Shown here piece after piece: positions 1 through 5,674 of a DNA stretch of 5,752 nt. Made by a program: the position numbers and the translations under genes. The number at the start of each line of letters is the position of its first letter. The stretch's first letter is position 1. The notes beneath the pieces were generated by a model. The model made no database searches, had not been told where the DNA came from, and was given only the letters and a program-made list of their open reading frames with translations. This DNA is from Thermodesulfovibrionales bacterium (GTDB taxonomy: Bacteria; Nitrospirota; Thermodesulfovibrionia; Thermodesulfovibrionales; SM23-35). The stretch lies in contig JALHSV010000172.1 in NCBI GenBank assembly GCA_022865525.1, forward strand, positions 1 to 5,752, written 5' to 3'.

Positions 1-5
1 AACTA

Positions 6-45
6 CCTCCCTTCTAAATCCTTTATTGGAATCGTCGATATTATA
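6..45 (-). promoter_or_regulatory. Minus-strand -10 box and ribosome binding site for a gene beginning off the left edge
   Basis: Read on the minus strand, a consensus TATAAT lies at 45-40, and a Shine-Dalgarno GGGAGG at 11-6 is followed by GTAGT to the window edge. No start codon lies within the window after this site, so the coding region should begin within a few bases beyond position 1. The nearest -35-like word, TTGAAA at 71-66, is 20 bases from the -10 box, which is longer than the usual 16-18. The promoter is therefore either weak or activator-dependent. The predicted leader is about 25-35 bases. The gene itself cannot be identified. Confidence 0.45.
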
Positions 46-94
46 CCTGATTGCATGTGCGCAACTTTCAAGAAAAAGATTTCCGGTTAACTAC

Positions 95-106
95 TTCCTG
101 AAGGAA
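95..106. other. Short dyad upstream of the left-edge promoter
   Basis: TTCCT-GA-AGGAA is a perfect 5-bp inverted repeat with a two-base centre, about 50 bases upstream of the minus-strand -10 box at 45-40. Its position would suit an activator site for a promoter with a poor -35 element. A 12-base dyad can arise by chance, and no regulator family is recognised. Confidence 0.15.
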
Positions 107-158
107 ACATAGCATTTTCGGGGGTTGCACCTACACAAACGGTTTCAGGGTGGTAGAG

Positions 159-183
159 GACTTCTCACTTCCTGTGAGAAGTC
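159..183. terminator. Perfect 10-bp hairpin, possible terminator without a U-tract
   Basis: GACTTCTCAC (159-168) and its exact complement GTGAGAAGTC (174-183) enclose a five-base TTCCT loop. The hairpin lies about 100 bases downstream of the stop codon of the P-type ATPase remnant on the minus strand. It may be that gene's old terminator or an RNA-stabilising 3' hairpin. Neither strand has a run of T after the stem, so it is not a classical intrinsic terminator. No other unit like it was seen in the window. Confidence 0.35.
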
Positions 184-282
184 GTAATGACCGGAATAAA
201 AGAAATAAATGTAGCAAGAGACTTGATTATTGCACTATCGATACCCACAGAATCAAAGTCATAAAAATTACGATTAAGAGAA

Positions 283-483
283 TTATCTGCTTTTTCGCCG
301 TTTCATCATTTTCTCTGCCTCGACCGCAAGGAAGACGATTGAAGACAATCCCAGAGTTATCAGTAATTCATTTGCGCTGAGCGGTTGGGTTTTGAATATC
401 GGATTAAGGAATGGCACATAGATTGTCGTCATTTGAAGCATGCCGGTCAGCAGGAATGCACCGACAAGCGGTCTGTTCGAGAA
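283..483 (-). pseudogene. C-terminal remnant of a cation-transporting P-type ATPase
   Basis: The minus strand from 483 to the TAA at 285-283 reads 66 uninterrupted residues starting FSNRPLVGAF and ending KRRKSR. Internal segments YVPFLNPIFKTQPLS, LGLSSIVFLAVEAEK and the basic tail match the last two membrane helices of calcium/cation P-type ATPases (Cation_ATPase_C region, PacL-like). Two hydrophobic stretches separated by a short loop fit that topology. A full enzyme has about 850-950 residues; the phosphorylation site, ATP-binding domain and all earlier helices are absent. Extending the frame upstream gives only a few repeat-derived codons before an in-frame TAA at 504-502, and there is no plausible start. 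The homology stops at the edge of the hairpin repeat at 486-515, so the gene was probably truncated by a repeat-associated rearrangement. The fragment should be non-functional. The family call rests on recalled sequence pattern, not a search. Confidence 0.75.
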
Positions 484-485
484 AT

Positions 486-515
486 CCCTCCTAACCTCCC
501 TTTACCAAAGGGAGG
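486..515. repeat. Dispersed hairpin repeat, copy 1 (C/G-rich, CCTCCCTTT stem)
   Basis: CCTCCCTTT (495-503) and AAAGGGAGG (507-515) form a perfect 9-bp stem with an ACC loop. The CCCTCCTAA lead-in is typical of short C-rich palindromic repeats scattered through intergenic DNA of many environmental bacteria. It marks the point where the ATPase remnant loses its coding sequence. A second, inverted and diverged element of the same style lies in the N-terminal coding region of the carboxyltransferase gene at 2745-2795. Confidence 0.6.
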
Positions 516-519
516 AAAT

Positions 520-571
520 GGTTCGACAGACTCACCATGACACTTGTCATCCGGAGCTTGCCGAAGGATGG
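520..571. repeat. Long imperfect palindromic repeat (TTCGACAG...GCCGAA type)
   Basis: Bases 522-541 pair with 546-565 around a four-base loop: 14 of 20 positions are Watson-Crick pairs and one is G-T. The core ATGAC-ACTT-GTCAT and the outer TTCG/CGAA ends are exact. The wording (TTCGACAGACTCACCATGAC, then GAGCTTGCCGAAGGATG) resembles a dispersed intergenic repeat class common in environmental genomes, often mistranslated as small proteins. It sits directly beside the C/G-rich hairpin repeat, giving a repeat cluster between two convergently oriented or broken units. No transposase is present, so it is either a non-autonomous element or a REP-like unit. Confidence 0.6.
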
Positions 572-576
572 TAAAG

Positions 577-620
577 AGGGGCAAGGCCTATGGCTCGGAG
601 CCAACGGCTCATAGAGGAAG
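577..620. repeat. Repeat-like tract with GGCTC/GAGCC dyads
   Basis: This stretch contains CTATG (588-592) and CATAG (610-614), with GAGCC-AAC-GGCTC (598-610) nested between them. It resembles the CTATGGCTC-type low-complexity repeats found with the preceding palindromic units. It could form a small cruciform or hairpin. It is not followed by a T-run on either strand, so it is not called a terminator for the carboxylase operon. The assignment as a repeat is tentative. Confidence 0.3.
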
Positions 621-722
621 ATTTTCTGATAAATGTCTATTCAATTATGAGACCACTATTAGCAATATTATGCATTATTGAAAATTCATGAAACGTTACA
701 GCAGGGTATTAACGGAGGTGAT
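621..722. other. AT-rich non-coding spacer downstream of the carboxylase operon
   Basis: Stops occur in all minus-strand frames here, no P-type ATPase homology resumes, and no convincing intrinsic terminator for the minus-strand operon is visible. On the plus strand a strong Shine-Dalgarno (GGAGG, 714-718) lies six bases before an ATG at 725-727 that opens a 16-codon frame ending in TAA at 773-775, antisense to the 3' end of the carboxyltransferase gene. That frame is too short and too embedded to be called a gene. Confidence 0.4.
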
Positions 723-2822
723 TTATGACTTTTCGAGGACAAAGAGGAGCTGGCTTTCAACAACAAAGCTGTTAAGTTTTACGCAGATTTCTGTTATCTG
801 AGCATCGAATGGAGCAACAATCGCATTTTCCATCTTCATCGCCTCAAGATTTGCAATCTCCTCACCTTTATGGACAATGTCACCAGCCTTGAGGGCCCCC
901 CGTTCGGGGTTGCCGATTCTCCAGATATTTCCGTTGATCGGGGCTCCGATGTCAAGCAGACCCTTTGCCATTCTGATCTCTATTTTCTTTGCTCTCGGTG
1001 TCTCAACCGCATAGACCCTGGTCTTATTATTGACCCGCATAACAACATGGATCAGTCCTTCATGTTCTGCTCCTACTGAAACGAGTTCGATGCTGTAAGG
1101 TTTTCCCCAGAGCTCGAAATCAACCTTGTCACCCGGCTTTTTCAGGCCTTGCCTCCAGACATCAGTTGGAAGAACAAGCGGCGACTCACCGTATTTCTCT
1201 CTGAATTCGATCATGTTTAGGGCATCCTTGGGATGCATGAGGAACAGGATGAATTCCTCTTCGGCAGGATTTCTCCCAAGATAATTGGTGAGTTCCTGCC
1301 TGAGCTTATCCAGATTGTCATCCTCCATGGAATCAAGCGGCGAAAGTTCGATGCGTTCCCTGATCCTCTTTTCCCACTCATCCCCGAACGTACTCATGTA
1401 TACCCAGTCCGGAGGCCATCCCATGGGGAGTTTTCCGTAATGTCCAAGGATAAGGTTACTGAAATCACCCGGTGCATTTCTGAATAACCCAAGCAGTTCT
1501 TCCTGTTCATCATTATCCATGGATTCAAAATTCAATTGCTTTTCATCGATGAATTTTGTGAGGAGTTTGATCAGAAGCCGGACTCCGGCTTCACCTTTTG
1601 CCTTTGCGTATTTATTCACGATTCCACTGCACGTAACCCACGTAATCTGTGAACCAGGGGTTACATCAAAATAATGAATAATCTTATTATAAAGAGACAT
1701 CACCTTCAGAACAGCAGGCATGTAGTGGAGAAAACCGCCTTTTTCTGCCTGTTCAAACGAGCTCGGGAAAGCTCCTCCCGGCATCTTGTGAACAATAACC
1801 GTGTGGTCAAAACCTTTAAAGGGTGATTCAGCCCAATCGTAGTAATTAATCCACTCCCGCACCTTCTGGACAGCAGCCTCTGCTTCAGTCCTGTCAAGGT
1901 TCACCGGTATCCCGGACTCCTCGAAATAGGCATGCACACCGAGTATCGGCGAATGGCCGTAAAACCGTGCGAGGGAATCCTCCTCAACATCAAAAATTTT
2001 CGCTCCTGCTTTTGCAGCAGAGAGCAGAGCAGGTATCGCAAGCCCGTCAGTAATGTGCCGGTGGTAATGAATGACGAGTTCCGGGTACTTCTGTTTTATC
2101 GCATCGATCAGGCTGCTGACACGGGTGATGCTGCCTACCCCTGCCATGTCCTTCACACAGAAAATGATTTCATCAGTCCCGCTGCAGAGGTCAACAACAT
2201 CTTTCACCACCCCAAGATAATATGTATTGGTTGCCCAGTCCGCCATGGTAAAAGATATCGCCGGCTGAAACAGCTTTCCCCGCTTCATGATGACTTCTGC
2301 AACAGTGCGCATGTTTCTCACATCATTCAGGAAGGAAAAACATCTCCAGACATCGATATCAACCTGCGAAACAACATATTCGATGACATTCTTGGAATAC
2401 GGCCGGTATCCCCACATATTCGTTTCACGAATAAGCGTCTGTAAAAGAACGTTCGGCATCTGCTGTCTGAGTATTTCTATTTCCTCAAAGGGACTTTCCC
2501 GCCTGTTCATGACCCCAACATGCCATCGTGCCCCTCCATGACATTCCGCACTGAACAGTCCCATCCTGTTATAAAAAGGCGCAAGGGTTGCAAGGTCATA
2601 GATGCGATGCCTGTTTTTATAATCAGACTGGCCTGCATCGCGCATTCCTACTGATGTGAAGCAGACACCTTTCAGCGAACGGACTGCCTGAACCATCTCT
2701 TTGGAAGACATGCCCGGCTTTACGAAAATATAGCCCGGACTTTCACCCCCTCCCTTGCCCTCCCCCCTCGAGGGGGAAGGTTGGGTGTGGGGGGTTATAT
2801 TCTGTTTTCTGTTTTTGGTCAT
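723..2822 (-). CDS. Biotin-dependent 2-oxoacid carboxylase, carboxyltransferase-biotin carrier subunit (pyruvate carboxylase subunit B-like)
   Basis: This 699-residue protein should transfer CO2 from carboxybiotin to a 2-oxoacid, working with the biotin carboxylase encoded just upstream. Domain order is a carboxyltransferase TIM barrel (about 50-345), a PYC/OADA conserved domain (about 345-600) and a biotinyl domain (about 620-699). EAMKMEN places the biotinylated lysine at K663. Expected carboxyltransferase residues are present: R61-D62 and Q65 (RDAGQS), R132, the lysine to be carbamylated K224 (VKDMAG) and metal ligands H254/H256 (HYHRH). Departures from pyruvate carboxylase are RDAHQS to RDAGQS, HTHDTSG to HRHITDG, and MPGGQYTNL to MPGGAFPSS, which removes the usual catalytic threonine. 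Pyruvate is the default substrate and 2-oxoglutarate (CfiA-type) an alternative. The gene follows its partner after 11 bases with only a weak GAATAGAG site, suggesting translational coupling. Residues 10-26 are encoded by a palindromic repeat. The next ATG (M38) lacks a Shine-Dalgarno, so the first ATG is kept. Confidence 0.87.
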   Translation of the reverse strand: MTKNRKQNITPHTQPSPSRGEGKGGGESPGYIFVKPGMSSKEMVQAVRSLKGVCFTSVGMRDAGQSDYKNRHRIYDLATLAPFYNRMGLFSAECHGGARWHVGVMNRRESPFEEIEILRQQMPNVLLQTLIRETNMWGYRPYSKNVIEYVVSQVDIDVWRCFSFLNDVRNMRTVAEVIMKRGKLFQPAISFTMADWATNTYYLGVVKDVVDLCSGTDEIIFCVKDMAGVGSITRVSSLIDAIKQKYPELVIHYHRHITDGLAIPALLSAAKAGAKIFDVEEDSLARFYGHSPILGVHAYFEESGIPVNLDRTEAEAAVQKVREWINYYDWAESPFKGFDHTVIVHKMPGGAFPSSFEQAEKGGFLHYMPAVLKVMSLYNKIIHYFDVTPGSQITWVTCSGIVNKYAKAKGEAGVRLLIKLLTKFIDEKQLNFESMDNDEQEELLGLFRNAPGDFSNLILGHYGKLPMGWPPDWVYMSTFGDEWEKRIRERIELSPLDSMEDDNLDKLRQELTNYLGRNPAEEEFILFLMHPKDALNMIEFREKYGESPLVLPTDVWRQGLKKPGDKVDFELWGKPYSIELVSVGAEHEGLIHVVMRVNNKTRVYAVETPRAKKIEIRMAKGLLDIGAPINGNIWRIGNPERGALKAGDIVHKGEEIANLEAMKMENAIVAPFDAQITEICVKLNSFVVESQLLFVLEKS
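2745..2795 (-). repeat. Dispersed hairpin repeat, copy 2, read through in frame
   Basis: The C-rich/G-rich tract is centred on CCCCCTCGAGGGGG (2763-2776, perfect palindrome), extended by CCT/AGG (2759-2761 and 2778-2780) across one mismatch. On the minus strand it encodes TPHTQPSPSRGEGKGGG, residues 10-26 of the carboxyltransferase subunit, a peptide typical of translated intergenic repeats. It resembles the element at 486-515, in inverted orientation. The host frame stays open through the repeat. Confidence 0.6.
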
Positions 2823-2833
2823 CTCTATTCTTT

Positions 2834-4297
2834 TTACATCCAGGACTGCGGGCCGAGAGCAGAAATCTCCGCAACATAGCGCGCGATCTTCAGGACCTCA
2901 TCCTCACTGTTCTTTTCCTTGAACATGGAGACCAAATCTTTCATATTCTCTTCTATGAACCGTGTAGAAAACTCACCCGCTTTGAATGCAGGATGTCTGA
3001 TTATGCTCAAAAGCAGGGGTGCAAGGGTTTTCACACCTTCTATCCTGAGATTTCTGCTGAGTGTACGGTCCATAACCCTGATAGCATCTCCCCTGTCAGA
3101 TCCAGCTGTTATCAAAAGCATAAAAAGTGAATCATAGTATGGCGGGATATCAGCTCCTTCATAAGCACCAGCCGCTATCCTCACACCAGGCCCCTGAGGC
3201 ACCTGGAGACGGGTGATCGTTCCAAAGGAAGGACTGAAATTTCTCGGGTCTTCAGCATTCAGCCGGACCTCAAGAGCCCATCTGTTCGGATGGATATCAG
3301 CCTGTTTGAAGGGAAGTTTTTTACCCGTTGCCACATCAATCATAATGCCCACGATATCGAGACCGGTTATCAGTTCGGTAATACCGTGTTCCACCTGCAA
3401 ACGGGTATTGACTTCAAGGAAATAATACTTCTTCGTAGAGGAATCAAAAATAAACTCCACAGTCCCTGCCGAGGTATAGCCTATCTCCCGCATCAACCGG
3501 ATTGCAGTAAAACAAAGCTCCTTTCGGAGGTCATCGTTGATCGACGGCGAAGGTGCTTCCTCGATAATCTTTTGATTTCTTCTTTGAATGGTGCATTCCC
3601 TTTCATAGAGATGAACTATGTTGCCATATTCGTCTCCAACAACCTGCACTTCAATATGCCTTCCCCGCTCGATATATTTTTCGACCAGAACCCTGTCATC
3701 TCCAAAAGATTTCATCGCTTCAGAGCGTGCCTGTGCAAAAGCCTGCACCAGTTGATTCGTATTTTCTACCTTTACCATCCCTCTTCCTCCGCCACCAGCA
3801 ACGGCTTTGATCATGATCGGGAAGGTCACCTTGTCATGCTTCATCCATTTCTTGATCTGCTCAACATTCGTCACATCGAGGATTCCGGGTATTGTAGGGA
3901 CATTGACTTTTTGCGCAAGGTTCTTTGCCTGTATTTTATCTCCGAGAGCCTCAATGACTTTCGGCGGCGGGCCTATCCAAGTCAGGCCTGCATCAATGAC
4001 CATCTGCGCAAATTTATGGTTCTCTGCAAGAAAGCCCCATCCGGGATGTATTGCATCCGAACGGCTCTGAATAGCTGCCGCAATCATCTTTTCCATGTTG
4101 AGATACGATTCGGCCGGAGGAGCTTCACCGATATGCACCGCGGAATCAGCCATGAACACATGGTGTGCAAGGCGGTCAGGGGTGCTGTAAACAGCGGTAG
4201 TCGGGATCTTCCTGTCCCTGCAGGTATGCATGACCCTGACAGCGGTCACACCGCGGTTTGCAATAAGTATTTTCCTGATCTCTTTGCCCATGTTCAT
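2834..4297 (-). CDS. Biotin carboxylase subunit of a 2-oxoacid carboxylase (pyruvate carboxylase subunit A-like)
   Basis: This cytoplasmic ATP-grasp enzyme (487 residues) uses ATP and bicarbonate to carboxylate the biotin on its partner subunit. The N-terminal domain carries ILIANRG (10-16) and HPGWGFLAEN (84-93). The ATP-grasp part has K121 (GDK), K164 with the glycine loop GGGGRGM (168-174), H214 (RHIEVQV), QRRNQK with K243, E281, FLEVNTRLQVEH (293-304, holding E295, N297, R299, E303) and R345 (EVRLNAEDP). These correspond to the catalytic set of E. coli AccC. The C-terminal domain has PPYYDSL (385-391) and RIEGVKT (418-424). About 35 extra residues at the end exceed the usual 450-residue AccC length. 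ANRGEIA is altered to ANRGVTA, which is unusual. Pairing with a carboxyltransferase-BCCP gene 11 bases downstream favours a pyruvate or 2-oxoglutarate carboxylase over acetyl-CoA carboxylase. GGAA at 4304-4301 is only 3 bases from the first ATG but 9 from the second (4291), so translation may begin at residue 3. Confidence 0.9.
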   Translation of the reverse strand: MNMGKEIRKILIANRGVTAVRVMHTCRDRKIPTTAVYSTPDRLAHHVFMADSAVHIGEAPPAESYLNMEKMIAAAIQSRSDAIHPGWGFLAENHKFAQMVIDAGLTWIGPPPKVIEALGDKIQAKNLAQKVNVPTIPGILDVTNVEQIKKWMKHDKVTFPIMIKAVAGGGGRGMVKVENTNQLVQAFAQARSEAMKSFGDDRVLVEKYIERGRHIEVQVVGDEYGNIVHLYERECTIQRRNQKIIEEAPSPSINDDLRKELCFTAIRLMREIGYTSAGTVEFIFDSSTKKYYFLEVNTRLQVEHGITELITGLDIVGIMIDVATGKKLPFKQADIHPNRWALEVRLNAEDPRNFSPSFGTITRLQVPQGPGVRIAAGAYEGADIPPYYDSLFMLLITAGSDRGDAIRVMDRTLSRNLRIEGVKTLAPLLLSIIRHPAFKAGEFSTRFIEENMKDLVSMFKEKNSEDEVLKIARYVAEISALGPQSWM

Positions 4298-4313
4298 TTA
4301 TTCCATTTTCGAG

Positions 4314-4325
4314 TTTATAATTTTA
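4314..4325 (-). promoter_or_regulatory. Possible promoter of the carboxylase operon
   Basis: On the minus strand, overlapping -10-like words TAAAAT (4325-4320) and TATAAA (4319-4314) lie 16-22 bases before the start of the biotin carboxylase gene. No good -35 hexamer is seen at the right spacing. The leader would be very short, 10-15 bases. The 117-bp gap is shared with the leuC promoter, so a regulator bound here could affect both directions. Confidence 0.3.
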
Positions 4326-4380
4326 CCACAAAACAGAGAAATGATGCGTTCTTCGGTAGCTGCAATGGGTTCGGCTTATG

Positions 4381-4407
4381 TATAATATTTGATACTGCCT
4401 TCGGAGG
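4381..4407 (+). promoter_or_regulatory. leuC promoter -10 box and Shine-Dalgarno
   Basis: A consensus TATAAT at 4381-4386, directly preceded by TATG, lies 28 bases before the leuC ATG. GGAGG (4403-4407) is seven bases before that ATG and fixes the start. The -35 region is poor (AGCTGC at 4358-4363 for 17-base spacing). The leader is only about 20 bases, leaving no room for a T-box, leucine attenuator or riboswitch, so any regulation should act at transcription initiation. Confidence 0.5.
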
Positions 4408-4414
4408 ATAACCC

Positions 4415-5674
4415 ATGACAATAACGGAAAGAATTTTTGCAGCGCACTCCGGCAAAAAGAACGTTTCAGCCGGCGAACTTATCAATGCAAAGGTCGATCT
4501 TGTCCTTGCCAATGATATCACAGCCCCCATAGCAATATCAGAATTCAAAAAAATCGGTGCACAGGATGTCTTTAATAAAGACAGGGTTGCATTCATTCCC
4601 GATCATTTTGCTCCTCAAAAAGACATTAAGGCGGCAGAACAATGCAAGATGCTCAGGGATTTTTCCAGGGAATACCACCTCGGTCTCTATTTTGAAGTCG
4701 GAAGGATGGGTATCGAACATGCCCTCCTTCCCGAGGAAGGTCTGGTTGTTCCAGGTGATCTCATCATTGGTGCAGACAGCCATACCTGCACATATGGAGC
4801 ACTCGGTGCATTTTCAACGGGTGTCGGTTCGACGGATGTTGCAGCAGCAATGGCAACAGGGGAATGCTGGTTTAAAGTCCCTGAATCCATGAAGTTTGTG
4901 TATTACGGGAAGCTCAATACATGGGTCGGGGGCAAGGACCTGATTCTCCATACGATAGGCGACATAGGGGTTGATGGAGCGTTGTACAAGGCGATGGAAT
5001 TGGAGGGAGAAACGATCCGTAATCTCCCGATGTACGGAAGGCTGACGATGTGCAATATGGCTATTGAAGCCGGCGGAAAAAGCGCTATCATCGTTCCCGA
5101 CCGGATAACCAAAGCATATGTTAGGAACAGGGCAAAGCGGACTCCGGTCTTTTACAAATCCGACAAGAATGCCAAGTACGGTGAAACCCGTGAATATGAC
5201 TGCTCGAAGATTCCTCTTACGGTTTCATGCCCTCATCTCCCGTCGAATACACGACCGGCAACAGAGCTCTTTGATGTTTCGGTTGACCAGGTCGTGATCG
5301 GCTCCTGTACCAATGGCCGTCTCGAGGATCTGCGGGAAGCAGCGCAGGTGATGAAAGGGAGAAAAGTGAACCCGAATGTGCGGATGATCGTCATTCCGGC
5401 AACCCAGAGGATTTACCGGCAGGCGATGAAAGAGAAGCTTCTGGATATTTTCATAGAAGCTGAAGCCGTGGTATCAACCCCCACATGCGGCCCCTGTCTT
5501 GGAGGACACATGGGAATTCTGGCAAAAGGTGAAAGGGCTATTGCAACGACGAACAGGAATTTTGTCGGCAGGATGGGCCATCCTGGAAGCGAAGTTTATC
5601 TCTCAAACCCTGCTGTGGCAGCAGCGTCAGCGGTACTGGGACGGATCGGGACTCCCGGGGAATTAGGATTATAA
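4415..5674 (+). CDS. leuC: 3-isopropylmalate dehydratase large subunit (LeuC, archaeal/thermophile subtype)
   Basis: LeuC interconverts 2- and 3-isopropylmalate in leucine synthesis, as the iron-sulfur subunit of a heterodimer with LeuD. The 419 residues match the short aconitase-superfamily LeuC/HacA subtype (about 420 residues), not the roughly 465-residue proteobacterial form. Motifs in order are DHFAPQKD (63-70), GADSHTCTYGALGAF (119-133), GSCTNGR (296-302) and TCGPCLGGHMG (357-367), then GRMGHPGSEVYLSNPAVAAA (385-404). C298, C358 and C361 are the expected [4Fe-4S] ligands. The swivelling domain is absent, as normal when it resides on LeuD. A strong GGAGG seven bases upstream sets the start. 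The gene is divergent from the carboxylase operon and overlaps the next gene by one base (TAATG). leuD is not the next gene. Homoaconitase or a related C5/C6 hydro-lyase cannot be excluded from the large subunit alone, because specificity lies largely in the small subunit. Confidence 0.92.
   Translation: MTITERIFAAHSGKKNVSAGELINAKVDLVLANDITAPIAISEFKKIGAQDVFNKDRVAFIPDHFAPQKDIKAAEQCKMLRDFSREYHLGLYFEVGRMGIEHALLPEEGLVVPGDLIIGADSHTCTYGALGAFSTGVGSTDVAAAMATGECWFKVPESMKFVYYGKLNTWVGGKDLILHTIGDIGVDGALYKAMELEGETIRNLPMYGRLTMCNMAIEAGGKSAIIVPDRITKAYVRNRAKRTPVFYKSDKNAKYGETREYDCSKIPLTVSCPHLPSNTRPATELFDVSVDQVVIGSCTNGRLEDLREAAQVMKGRKVNPNVRMIVIPATQRIYRQAMKEKLLDIFIEAEAVVSTPTCGPCLGGHMGILAKGERAIATTNRNFVGRMGHPGSEVYLSNPAVAAASAVLGRIGTPGELGL

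Noticed and set aside
150..380. Plus-strand 76-codon frame in the left intergenic region
   Set aside because: It crosses the hairpin at 159-183 and runs antisense through the recognisable P-type ATPase tail. Its composition is not protein-like and no ribosome binding site precedes it.
588..614. Candidate intrinsic terminator of the carboxylase operon
   Set aside because: Stems are short and mutually exclusive, no T-run follows on the minus strand, and the site is over 100 bases beyond the stop codon.
486..620. Possible CRISPR array or attachment site in the repeat cluster
   Set aside because: The units differ from one another, are not regularly spaced, and have no cas genes, integrase or tRNA beside them.
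714..724. On the minus strand this reads AATCACCTCC, resembling the 3' end of 16S rRNA
   Set aside because: Only about ten bases match and no other 16S sequence precedes it. It is simply the complement of a strong Shine-Dalgarno-like word.
1932..2444. Plus-strand 170-codon frame opposite the carboxyltransferase domain
   Set aside because: It is antisense to conserved active-site motifs of the carboxyltransferase and has no recognisable domain or start signal.
3290..4411. Long plus-strand open frame (373 codons) opposite the biotin carboxylase gene
   Set aside because: It lies antisense to a strongly conserved ATP-grasp gene, has no Shine-Dalgarno of note, and its protein shows no domain logic. 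It is a shadow of the minus-strand codon pattern.
4387..4414. Possible leucine attenuator, T-box or riboswitch ahead of leuC
   Set aside because: The leader after the -10 box is only about 20 bases, with no leader peptide, stem or specifier-like structure.
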